From the NCBI GenBank assembly GCA_035517775.1, contig DATIYF010000023.1, positions 1 to 50,516 on the forward strand: 50,516 bases of DNA, read 5' to 3'. Position numbers and translations under genes: made by a program. Every line of letters starts with the position of its first letter. Position 1 is the stretch's first letter. The notes under the pieces were generated by a model that saw only the letters and a program-made list of their open reading frames with translations, was not told the DNA's origin and did no database searches. Shown one piece after another: positions 31,775 through 38,794 of the stretch. The DNA is from DATIYF01 sp035517775. Its GTDB lineage: Bacteria; Acidobacteriota; Terriglobia; Terriglobales; Acidobacteriaceae.

Positions 31775-32785
31775 ATGTCAGTGAAAGTAGGCATTAACGG
31801 CTTTGGGCGCATCGGGCGCAACGTTCTGCGCGCCTCCCTGAACGATCCCAACCTGGAATTTGTGGCCGTCAACGACCTTACCGATCCCAAAACTCTGGCC
31901 CATTTGCTGAAGTACGATTCGATTCTCGGCAATTTGCCCAATAAGATTTCGGCGGGCGCCGACAGCATCACGGTAGATAACAAGACCTTCAAAGTCTTCG
32001 CCGAGAAGGACCCTGCCAAGCTCCCCTGGGAATCTGTAGGCGCACAGGTCGTGATTGAATCCACCGGGCGCTTTACCAACGCCGAAGATGCCAAAAAGCA
32101 CCTGCGCGGGCCGGTCAAGAAGGTGATCATCTCCGCCCCGGCCAAGAACGAAGATGTCACCCTGGTTCTGGGCGTGAACCACGAGAAATACGACCCGGCC
32201 AAGCATCACGTCATTTCCAACGCCTCTTGCACCACGAATTGCCTGGCGCCCATCGCCAAGGTGGTCAACGATACTTTCAAAATCATCAGCGGCACCATGA
32301 CCACCATTCACTCTTACACCAATGACCAGGTAATTCTGGATTTTCCGCATAAGGACCTGCGCCGGGCGCGGGCGGCGGCGCTCTCGATGATCCCGACCTC
32401 GACTGGAGCGGCCAAGGCCTTGAAGCTGGTCATTCCTGATCTGGCCGGCAAGCTGGATGGCTTCGCCATGCGCGTGCCCACACCCAACGTTTCGGTGGTG
32501 GACCTGGTCGCGCTGGTCGAAAAGAAAACCAGCAAAGAAGAAGTAAATGCCGCACTGAAGAAGGCCTCAGAGAGTGGCCCGCTGAAAGGCTATCTCGGTT
32601 ATGAGGAGAACGAACTGGTCTCCTGCGATTATCGCGGCGACTCGCGCTCTTCCATTGTGGACGCTCCCATGACGCTGGTGGTTGGCGGCACCTGCGTCAA
32701 AGTGATTTCCTGGTACGACAACGAATGGGGCTACTCGTCCCGGGTGCGCGACCTGATCAACTACATTGCGGGCAAAGGGCTGTAA
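31775..32785 (+). CDS. gap: Glyceraldehyde-3-phosphate dehydrogenase, type I
   Basis: A 336-residue glycolytic enzyme converting glyceraldehyde-3-phosphate to 1,3-bisphosphoglycerate. The start at 31775 has GGAGG five bases upstream and gives V-K-V-G-I-N-G-F-G-R-I-G-R, the NAD-binding glycine motif. Asp34 after the second strand (A-V-N-D-L) favours NAD over NADP. Catalytic Cys152 lies in S-N-A-S-C-T-T-N-C-L-A-P and the His in M-T-T-I-H-S-Y-T. Full length. It is the first gene of gap-pgk-tpiA, probably one transcript. Confidence 0.98.
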   Translation: MSVKVGINGFGRIGRNVLRASLNDPNLEFVAVNDLTDPKTLAHLLKYDSILGNLPNKISAGADSITVDNKTFKVFAEKDPAKLPWESVGAQVVIESTGRFTNAEDAKKHLRGPVKKVIISAPAKNEDVTLVLGVNHEKYDPAKHHVISNASCTTNCLAPIAKVVNDTFKIISGTMTTIHSYTNDQVILDFPHKDLRRARAAALSMIPTSTGAAKALKLVIPDLAGKLDGFAMRVPTPNVSVVDLVALVEKKTSKEEVNAALKKASESGPLKGYLGYEENELVSCDYRGDSRSSIVDAPMTLVVGGTCVKVISWYDNEWGYSSRVRDLINYIAGKGL

Positions 32786-32833
32786 CCAGGGCGCGCGCTC
32801 GGCGTTTGCGGCATCAGGCCATTTCATGGGAAG

Positions 32834-32855
32834 GGCCCGGACTTCCGGCCGGGCC
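32834..32855 (+). other. Hairpin in the gap-pgk spacer
   Basis: GGCCCGG (32834-32840) pairs with CCGGGCC (32849-32855) over an 8-base loop. No U-tract follows. A role in mRNA processing or in setting the gap/pgk expression ratio is a guess. Confidence 0.35.
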
Positions 32856-32881
32856 GCATTCTGCGGGGACAACAGAACCGT

Positions 32882-34090
32882 ATGTCAAAGCTTTCGATTC
32901 GCGACCTGCCTCTTAATGATCATCGCGTCTTCATGCGGGTGGACTTCAACGTTCCGCTGGAAGAGGGCCGGGTGATGGATGACACGCGCATCCGGGAAAC
33001 GCTGCCCACGGTGGAATACGCGCTGCGTCACGGCGCGCGGCTGATTCTGGCCTCGCACCTCGGGCGCCCTAAAGGCAAGCCCAAGCCCGGAATGAGTCTG
33101 AAGCCGGTGGCCGAGCGCCTGCGCATGCTGCTGGATAAGGAACTGGCGCGCGGGGAAAACGTCGGATTCTGCCCCGACTGCGTGGGCATTGAAGCCGAGG
33201 AAATGGCCGGCAAGCTGGAAAAAGGGCAAACCCTTCTGTTGGAGAACCTGCGCTTCCATGCGGAAGAAGAAGCCAACGATGAAAAATTCTCCCGGCAGCT
33301 TGCCAGTCTGGCCGATTTCTACGTGAATGACGCCTTTGGCACCGCGCATCGCGCGCACGCTTCCACGGTGGGAATTACGAAATTCGTGCAGAAATCCGCC
33401 GCCGGCCTGCTTATGGAAAAAGAGCTGACCTATCTGGGCAAAGCCATGCAGCATCCGGCCAAGCCGTTCGTTGCCATCCTGGGCGGGGCGAAAGTCAGCG
33501 ACAAAATTGGCGTGATCCAGAATCTCATGGGCAAAGTGGATGCCCTGATCATTGGCGGCGGCATGGCCTACACCTTTCTCAAGGCGCAAGGGGAGCCGGT
33601 GGGCAAATCGCTCGTCGAAAATGACAAGCTCGACCTGGCCGGCAAGCTCCTGGAAGAGGCCAAGGCGAAAAAGGTCAAATTCCTGTTGCCGGTGGATCAC
33701 GTAGTGGCTTCGCAGATTGATGTGAACGCCGTGGTGCAAACCGTCGGAAGCGGAGGCATTCCGCCAAACCTGATGGCCCTCGATATCGGCCCCAAAACGG
33801 CGGACATGTTCGCGGAAGAAGTTTCGCGGGCGCGCACCATCGTGTGGAATGGGCCCATGGGGGTATTCGAAGTTTCGCCATTTTCCAAGGGCACGTTCAA
33901 GGTAGCGCGGGCGGTGGCCGAGAATCCGGGAGCGACTTCGATCGTGGGCGGCGGCGACTCGGTCTCGGCCGTGCATAAGGCCGGGGTTGCGGACAAGATT
34001 ACTCATATTTCGACCGGCGGCGGCGCATCGCTGGAGTTTCTGGAAGGCAAGAAGCTGCCGGGGGTAGAGGCGCTGACGGACAAGAAATAG
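32882..34090 (+). CDS. pgk: Phosphoglycerate kinase
   Basis: A 402-residue cytoplasmic kinase that makes ATP from 1,3-bisphosphoglycerate. Recognised by R-V-D-F-N-V-P-L near the N-terminus, S-H-L-G-R-P-K-G, the substrate Arg/His region, A-I-L-G-G-A-K-V-S-D-K, and the C-terminal nucleotide loop V-G-G-G-D-S-V and S-T-G-G-G-A-S-L-E-F. Length is normal for bacteria. It follows gap by 96 bases and precedes tpiA by 52 bases. Confidence 0.98.
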   Translation: MSKLSIRDLPLNDHRVFMRVDFNVPLEEGRVMDDTRIRETLPTVEYALRHGARLILASHLGRPKGKPKPGMSLKPVAERLRMLLDKELARGENVGFCPDCVGIEAEEMAGKLEKGQTLLLENLRFHAEEEANDEKFSRQLASLADFYVNDAFGTAHRAHASTVGITKFVQKSAAGLLMEKELTYLGKAMQHPAKPFVAILGGAKVSDKIGVIQNLMGKVDALIIGGGMAYTFLKAQGEPVGKSLVENDKLDLAGKLLEEAKAKKVKFLLPVDHVVASQIDVNAVVQTVGSGGIPPNLMALDIGPKTADMFAEEVSRARTIVWNGPMGVFEVSPFSKGTFKVARAVAENPGATSIVGGGDSVSAVHKAGVADKITHISTGGGASLEFLEGKKLPGVEALTDKK

Positions 34091-34142
34091 CTGTCCCCCA
34101 TTCTGCTACGACTGCAATCCGAAGGGTTCGAAAGAGGCATTC

Positions 34143-34895
34143 ATGGCTCGCACGAAACTGATGGCCGCCAACTGGAAGATGTACAAAACCCCAGAGCAGG
34201 CGCGGACATTTTTTGGAGAATTCCTGCCCCTGGTCGCCGGCCACACGCGCGATGAAATTGCGGTCTGCGCTCCTTACGTGGACCTCTACGTTGCTGTGCA
34301 GGTAGCCAAGGGCTCGAACGTCGCCATCGGCGCGCAGGATGTTTACTGGAAAGAAGAAGGCGCCTTCACCGGCGAAATCTCTCCCGGTATGCTGCTGGCC
34401 GCGGGCTGCACGCATGTAATCATCGGGCACTCGGAGCGGCGGCAATATTTCGGCGAGACCGATGACACCGTGAACATGAAACTCAAAGCCGCGCTCGAAG
34501 CAGGGCTGGTTCCCATTGTCTGCGTCGGCGAGGTTCTCGAGGAGCGCGAGGCCAACCTTACCGAGGATGTGCTCCGCCGGCAATGCCTGCGGGCTTTTCA
34601 CGCAATTTCAGCCAAGAAAGCCGCCCCGCTGGTGGTGGCCTATGAGCCGGTGTGGGCCATTGGGACGGGAAAAACCGCTACCCCGCAACTGGCCTCCGAT
34701 GCCCACCAGTTGATTCGCGGCGAGGCGGCCAAGGCCTTTGGAGAAGAGTTTGCCGCCAGCCTCCGCATTCTTTACGGCGGCTCGGTGAAGCCGGAAAACG
34801 CCAGGGCCCTGATGTCGGAAGAAGAGATTGACGGCGCTCTGGTGGGCGGGGCGAGCTTAGATCCGAAATCTTTCGCCGCGATCGTCAAATACTGA
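34143..34895 (+). CDS. tpiA: Triosephosphate isomerase
   Basis: A 250-residue barrel enzyme interconverting dihydroxyacetone phosphate and glyceraldehyde-3-phosphate. Active-site Lys12 is in A-A-N-W-K-M, the His in I-I-G-H-S-E-R-R, and the Glu in A-Y-E-P-V-W-A-I-G-T-G. The phosphate loop L-Y-G-G-S-V-K is intact. Third gene of the glycolytic cluster. Confidence 0.98.
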   Translation: MARTKLMAANWKMYKTPEQARTFFGEFLPLVAGHTRDEIAVCAPYVDLYVAVQVAKGSNVAIGAQDVYWKEEGAFTGEISPGMLLAAGCTHVIIGHSERRQYFGETDDTVNMKLKAALEAGLVPIVCVGEVLEEREANLTEDVLRRQCLRAFHAISAKKAAPLVVAYEPVWAIGTGKTATPQLASDAHQLIRGEAAKAFGEEFAASLRILYGGSVKPENARALMSEEEIDGALVGGASLDPKSFAAIVKY

Positions 34896-35176
34896 TTCCG
34901 GCATATCGCCCAGGGTCAGGCCCCTGATCAAAATTACCTTCTGCAACCTCTTCTGCTGATTTCTGAACGATTCTTCACCTTGGCCGCAAGGCAACCTGGC
35001 AAGGCGAGCCATTCATTTATTTTTGGCCGCCGCCAACGCCTTCCCCCCACCTACAGCATCTTTCATTCGGTTCTAACAGATTTCTTACATGGCAGCTTGC
35101 TTCCACCTCGTAGTATCGGGGCGCAGCATCTGTGCAGCTCGCAGTAAGCCGCATCCCGAACTCAGGAGCGTGACTC
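34896..35176. other. Intergenic region between tpiA and the hypCA fusion
   Basis: A 281-base AT-richer spacer, the first break after the tightly packed glycolytic genes. No gene seen. AGGAG lies 9 bases before the hypCA start. The length suggests a separate promoter for the hyp genes, but no clear -35/-10 pair is visible. Confidence 0.45.
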
Positions 35177-35755
35177 ATGTGCCTGGCCATACCCGGCAAG
35201 GTGTTGGAAGAATTTGACCGGCGCGGAATGCGCATGGCCAAGGTACAGTTCGGCGGCATTGTGCGCGAGGCTTCGCTCGATTACGTTCCCAGCGCCCGTG
35301 TTGGCGATTACGTGCTGGTGCACGTCGGCTTTGCCATCAGCACGGTGGATAAGGACGAGGCGGCCCGCACCTACGAACTGCTCGAACAAATGGACCAGTT
35401 GACCGAGTTGAACGCTCCGGTTATTGCCCTGGCTATCGTGGATGGCGTTCTCGAGGAGGCCGAGCGCCACCAAGCGCGGCAGGTGGAAGTGGTGCATCTG
35501 CGGCTGGGCCGCCTGAGCGGGGTTGACAAAGAGGCGCTGCAGTTCTCCTACGGCATCGCATGCCAGCAGACGGCACTCTGCCATAGCCGCCTGGTCATCG
35601 AGGATGTGGAGGTGGTGATTGACTGCCCGGCCTGTGGCGGCGAGCGCCGGGCGCAGTTCTTTCCCCTGCTCCTTTGCAGCGTATGCGGAGCAGCGGCCGA
35701 GCATGTGGTCCGCGGGAAGGAACTGGAGATCAGCCGCCTGGAGATAACAGCATGA
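35177..35755 (+). CDS. HypC-HypA fusion, hydrogenase maturation protein lacking the HypA MHE motif
   Basis: A 192-residue protein joining two maturation factors. Residues 1-75 are HypC, with the essential start M-C-L-A-I-P-G-K-V and conserved G-D-Y-V-L-V-H-V-G-F-A-I; HypC's Cys2 carries the iron centre delivered with HypD. Residues about 78-192 align to HypA without gaps: L-R-L-G-R-L-S-G, then a zinc site of C-P-A-C (150-153) and C-S-V-C (167-170). The Met-His-Glu that opens HypA and binds nickel aligns here to Leu78-Asn79-Ala80, so the nickel ligands are gone. HypA's free N-terminus is also buried in the fusion. The gene ends in a 4-base overlap with hypB, so the two are translationally coupled. 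Domain identity is firm; whether nickel insertion still works is doubtful. Confidence 0.88.
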   Translation: MCLAIPGKVLEEFDRRGMRMAKVQFGGIVREASLDYVPSARVGDYVLVHVGFAISTVDKDEAARTYELLEQMDQLTELNAPVIALAIVDGVLEEAERHQARQVEVVHLRLGRLSGVDKEALQFSYGIACQQTALCHSRLVIEDVEVVIDCPACGGERRAQFFPLLLCSVCGAAAEHVVRGKELEISRLEITA

Positions 35756-36440
35756 GTGAACCGCGCCTGGTTGAGGTCCGGCGAAAGATTCTCAAAGAGA
35801 ACGATGTGCTTGCCCGCGCCCTGCGCGAGCGCTTTCGCGCCGCCGGGGTGCGCGTCATCAGCCTGGTCTCCAGCCCCGGCGCCGGCAAGACCACTCTGCT
35901 CGAGCTCCTGCTCACCCAACTCCAGCCCCCCACCGTGTGGCGGCGCTGGTCGGCGATCTCGCCACTGAGAACGATGCCCTGCGCCTGGCCCGCTCCGGCG
36001 CGCCGGTCAGGCAGATCACCACCGGAACCGTCTGCCACCTCGACGCCGGCATGGTGGAACGCGCGCTCGCCGGGTGGCGGCTGGAAGATCTGGACTTTCT
36101 GTTCATTGAAAACGTCGGAAATCTGGTTTGCCCTTCGAGCTTCGACCTGGGGGAAGACTTGCGCCTGGTGCTGGTGTCTACTCCCGAAGGCGAGGACAAG
36201 CCGCTGAAGTATCCCACCATCTTCAATACCGCCGATGTGGCCGTCATTACCAAGCTCGATCTGGCAGTGCCTTGCGGAATAGACCTGGCGGCGCTGGAGC
36301 GCAATATCGCTCTCGTCCGCCCAGGAATCCAAATTGTGGAGGTATCCGCCCGTACCGGTCTCGGGCTGGATGAACTCAGGGGCTTGCTGACCGCGGGGCG
36401 TGAGTTGCCTGAGGTCGCGGCGGGCCGCTCTCGGGCCTAG
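35752..36440 (+). CDS. hypB: HypB, nickel-insertion GTPase, frameshifted at a C6 run
   Basis: The gene starts at an ATG overlapping the hypCA stop (ATGA). The first frame encodes M-S-E-P-R-L-V-E-V and the P-loop S-S-P-G-A-G-K-T-T, then goes out of register after L-Q-P-P. The rest of HypB continues in the -1 frame from about 35931: V-G-D-L-A-T-E-N-D-A, G-T-V-C-H-L-D-A (metal-binding Cys-His), I-E-N-V-G-N-L-V-C-P, E-G-E-D-K-P-L-K-Y-P and T-K-L-D-L. One extra C in the run CCCCCC at 35926-35931 restores a single 229-residue protein, normal for the family. The cause may be a sequencing or assembly error, a real mutation, or -1 slippage on the C run. A His-rich nickel-storage N-terminus is absent. 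Outside the break, every key motif is conserved, which argues against old decay. Confidence 0.85.
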
Positions 36441-36553
36441 GTTGTATCAAGGCACTGGCCTCCGCCGGATGCGCTGACCAAGCCCTTCCCTCACCCGCGT
36501 GATAAGATGAAAAGCCGATGGAAATTGACCCAAGCGCGGTCAACAGCCTGCGT

Positions 36554-36638
36554 GCGGAAGTGGTGGAACTGGCAGACACACCATCTTGAGGGGGTGGCGC
36601 CGAAAGGCGTGGGGGTTCAAATCCCCCCTTCCGCACCA
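36554..36638 (+). tRNA. tRNA-Leu (GAG)
   Basis: An 85-base class II tRNA. The acceptor stem GCGGAAG (36554-36560) pairs with CTTCCGC (36628-36634), followed by A and an encoded CCA. The anticodon stem CCATC/GGTGG encloses loop TTGAGGG with anticodon GAG at 36588-36590, which reads CUC and CUU leucine codons. A long variable arm CGCC-GAAA-GGCG and a T-arm GGGGG-TTCAAAT-CCCCC are present. It sits 26 bases before secG; a secG-tRNA-Leu neighbourhood is also known in enterobacteria. Confidence 0.97.
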
Positions 36639-36664
36639 AATCCCGGGAATGCGAATCAAATAGC

Positions 36665-36973
36665 ATGATTATTACGCTTATCACTATCGTTCACATCATC
36701 GTTTGCCTCTTTCTTATCATCGTGGTCCTGCTGCAGAGCGGCCAGGCGGGCGACGTGGCCGCGGCCTTTGGCGGCATGGGAAGCCAGACCGCGTTTGGCC
36801 CGCGCGGCGCCGCTACCGCTCTTTCGCGGGCCACCACATGGTCGGCGATTATCTTCATGCTGACCTCCATCACGCTCTCCATTTACGCCTCCCGCCGCAG
36901 CGGACCCAAGTCCGTGCTGCAGGGGATTCAGCCGCCGCAGACCAATTCGCAGCCCGCTCCGGCCAAGAAATAG
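36665..36973 (+). CDS. secG: SecG, preprotein translocase subunit
   Basis: A 102-residue membrane protein of the SecYEG channel. It has two hydrophobic helices, L-I-T-I-V-H-I-I-V-C-L-F-L-I-I-V-V-L-L-Q and I-I-F-M-L-T-S-I-T-L-S-I-Y. Between them lies the diagnostic loop L-L-Q-S-G-Q-A-G-D-V-A-A-A-F-G-G, with T-A-F-G-P-R-G further on. A Pro/Gln/Ala tail follows. secG after tpiA is a common order in other bacteria; here hypCA, hypB and the tRNA lie between them. Confidence 0.96.
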   Translation: MIITLITIVHIIVCLFLIIVVLLQSGQAGDVAAAFGGMGSQTAFGPRGAATALSRATTWSAIIFMLTSITLSIYASRRSGPKSVLQGIQPPQTNSQPAPAKK

Positions 36974-36995
36974 CCGCAAGCGCTCCGCGTGCCCC

Positions 36996-37628
36996 ATGAT
37001 TCACGAAATTCTTCCCGTTGGCCCGTTGCAGTGTAATTGCTCCGTGATCGGAGACCAGACCACGCGCGAAGCCATGGTCATTGATCCCGGCGACGATATC
37101 GAAGATGTGCTGGCCATCCTCCAAGCGCACAATCTCCAGGTAAAGCAAATCGTCATTACTCACGCCCACATTGATCACGTGGGCGGCGCCATGAAGCTCC
37201 GCGCCTCCACCGGCGCCCCCATTCTCCTCAACCAGAACGACTATGCGCTGCTCCAGATGCTAGACGAGCAGGCCGCCTGGATCGGCATGAAGCCTCCCGG
37301 CGCGGTCGAGATTGACCAGAGCCTCGGCCAGGCAGACACGGTGAAGGCTGGCAGTCTGGTTGCCGACGTTCTCCATACTCCGGGACACACTGAAGGCAGC
37401 GTCTGTCTTTACTTTCCTGCTCAACGCAAACTGATCGCCGGCGATACTCTTTTCGCCGGCAGCATCGGCCGCACCGATCTTCCCGGCGGATCATTTTCCA
37501 AGATCATCCGCTCCATTCATGAAAAGCTGCTTGCCCTGCCCGATGAAACCGTGGTCGTGCCCGGTCACGGCGCGCTCACAACCATTGGAGAAGAGCGTCA
37601 GAGCAATCCATTTCTGGTGAAGAGCTGA
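36996..37628 (+). CDS. Metallo-beta-lactamase-fold hydrolase (glyoxalase II-like)
   Basis: A 210-residue cytoplasmic hydrolase. The zinc motif T-H-A-H-I-D-H-V-G-G, a later H-T-P-G-H-T-E-G-S, the bridging Asp in A-G-D-T-L-F-A-G-S-I-G-R-T-D, and V-P-G-H-G complete a two-metal site. It lacks the C-terminal glutathione-binding domain of true glyoxalase II, so it belongs to the short YcbL-like group. Twenty-two bases downstream of secG and probably co-transcribed. Confidence 0.93.
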   Translation: MIHEILPVGPLQCNCSVIGDQTTREAMVIDPGDDIEDVLAILQAHNLQVKQIVITHAHIDHVGGAMKLRASTGAPILLNQNDYALLQMLDEQAAWIGMKPPGAVEIDQSLGQADTVKAGSLVADVLHTPGHTEGSVCLYFPAQRKLIAGDTLFAGSIGRTDLPGGSFSKIIRSIHEKLLALPDETVVVPGHGALTTIGEERQSNPFLVKS

Positions 37629-37659
37629 ACGGCCCCCGTGCTTTCGTCATACATGCGCT

Positions 37660-37686
37660 CGTATCAGGGCACGGCCTTGGCCGTGC
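37660..37686 (+). repeat. REP-like palindrome, left copy
   Basis: GTATCAGGGCACGGCC leads into a perfect stem: GCACGGCC (37669-37676) with GGCCGTGC (37679-37686) around TT. The GTATCAGGGCA head is shared, in inverted form, by the right copy. I recall similar GTATCAGGGCACGGC elements scattered in acidobacterial genomes; this should be verified by a genome search. Confidence 0.6.
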
Positions 37687-37795
37687 TGGCCGCCGTGGCA
37701 CCGAGCGGGAGGGCCGCGCCGGTGCGGCGCAACGCAAAAATGCCAGCCACGGGCGGTTGCGCCCCGGCGGCGCGTTGCTCCAGACCTACCCGAAA

Positions 37796-37830
37796 ACGGC
37801 AGGGCTGAAGCCGCTGCCCTGACGCGAACC
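37796..37830 (-). repeat. REP-like palindrome, right copy (inverted)
   Basis: Read on the minus strand this gives CGCGTCAGGGCAGCGGCTTC, matching the left copy's CGTATCAGGGCA-CGGC head. The plus strand carries GGCAGGGCT followed by AGCCGCTGCC, a stem with one bulged base. The two copies face each other, as in paired REP (BIME-type) elements. Confidence 0.5.
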
Positions 37831-37979
37831 ATACTTCCTGAACTCACTAAACCCCGCCATTGCCATCCCTTGACCTCGGCAAAGGACTGGGCGTAGGATG
37901 CCGCGAGTTTCGGGCTCCGCACCACCTTTGCGCCGCCGGCACAACCGGCGCCAACCCATCCATTACAGAGAGGAGCATT

Positions 37980-38738
37980 ATGCGCAGGATTGTTTCTGGA
38001 ATCGTGGGAGTTTGCCTGCTCGCTTTCAGCGTCGCGGCATTCGCTCAGGAAAAGACCGTCAACGTGGGAGAGGTCTATTTCATGATGCCTAAGCCGGGCA
38101 TGAGTTCGCAGTTTGAGCAGGGGCGAAAGAAGCACATGGAGTGGCACCGCAAAAACAACGATACCTGGTCGTGGACGATGTTTCAGATCATGACTGGAGA
38201 TGGCACCGGCGGGTATATCTCCTCCACCTTCGGCCACACTTGGAAAGATTTCGACACCTGGGAAGAGAAGCTGGGCATGGCTGATGCCGCCGATAGCGAG
38301 ATCAATCTGGTGCCCTACTTGGCCTCGGACACCGAGAGCATCTGGCGAGTGATGACCGAGGTGACCCATCCACCCTCCTCCACCCCTCCCAAAATGCTCG
38401 AAGTTCTTCACTTCATGCTCAAACCCGGCACGGAAAGCGATTTTCATTACGCCATCAGCAAGGTGAGCGAGGCCATTGTGAAAGCCAATTGGCCGAACAC
38501 CGCCACCTGGTATGAGCTGGTTAACGGAGGCGAGGGGCCGCACTACGTGCTGGTGATTCCGCACGACAACTGGGCCGATATGGCGGAACCGACTCCTTCG
38601 TTTTCCGAAATGCTGGAAAAAACCCTGGGCCGCCATGAAGCCGACATGCTCATGCAGTCCTTCGATAAAACCGTGGCCCGGGAATGGAGCGAAATCGCGG
38701 TCTATCGTCCCGACCTGAGCTACATTGCGCCGAAATAG
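37980..38738 (+). CDS. Exported protein with internally duplicated ABM-like domain
   Basis: A 252-residue protein with a Sec signal peptide (I-V-G-V-C-L-L-A-F-S-V-A-A-F-A) and a strong AGAGAGGAG site seven bases before the ATG. Mature sequence falls into two related halves: V-Y-F-M-M-P-K-P-G-M-x-x-x-F-x-x-x-x-x-K near residue 32 and V-L-H-F-M-L-K-P-G-T-x-x-x-F near 142. Each is followed by a T-W segment and G-x-G-x-x-Y. The V-x-F-M-x-K-P-G opening is reminiscent of dimeric alpha-beta barrel (antibiotic-biosynthesis-monooxygenase-like) folds; this is inference. Exported versions are unusual. No operon partner. Confidence 0.82.
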   Translation: MRRIVSGIVGVCLLAFSVAAFAQEKTVNVGEVYFMMPKPGMSSQFEQGRKKHMEWHRKNNDTWSWTMFQIMTGDGTGGYISSTFGHTWKDFDTWEEKLGMADAADSEINLVPYLASDTESIWRVMTEVTHPPSSTPPKMLEVLHFMLKPGTESDFHYAISKVSEAIVKANWPNTATWYELVNGGEGPHYVLVIPHDNWADMAEPTPSFSEMLEKTLGRHEADMLMQSFDKTVAREWSEIAVYRPDLSYIAPK

Positions 38739-38764
38739 GCCCGCGAATCGCTGGATCACGGCGC

Positions 38765-38794
38765 AGGCGGAAGGCAAGTCGCTTTCCGCCTTTT
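38765..38794. terminator. Intrinsic terminator after the exported protein gene
   Basis: AGGCGGAA (38765-38772) pairs with TTCCGCCT (38784-38791), extendable inward to 11 pairs with one G-T, and is followed by TTTTCATTTT. It overlaps the end of the convergent aminotransferase gene. Confidence 0.8.

Larger units (their letters stand above)
37629..37979. other. Intergenic region with two inverted REP-like palindromes
   Basis: This 351-base spacer has no supported gene. It contains palindromic elements at 37660-37686 and about 37796-37830 in opposite orientation, listed separately, with about 110 bases of GC-rich sequence between. A strong AGAGAGGAG ribosome site precedes the next gene. Confidence 0.6.
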
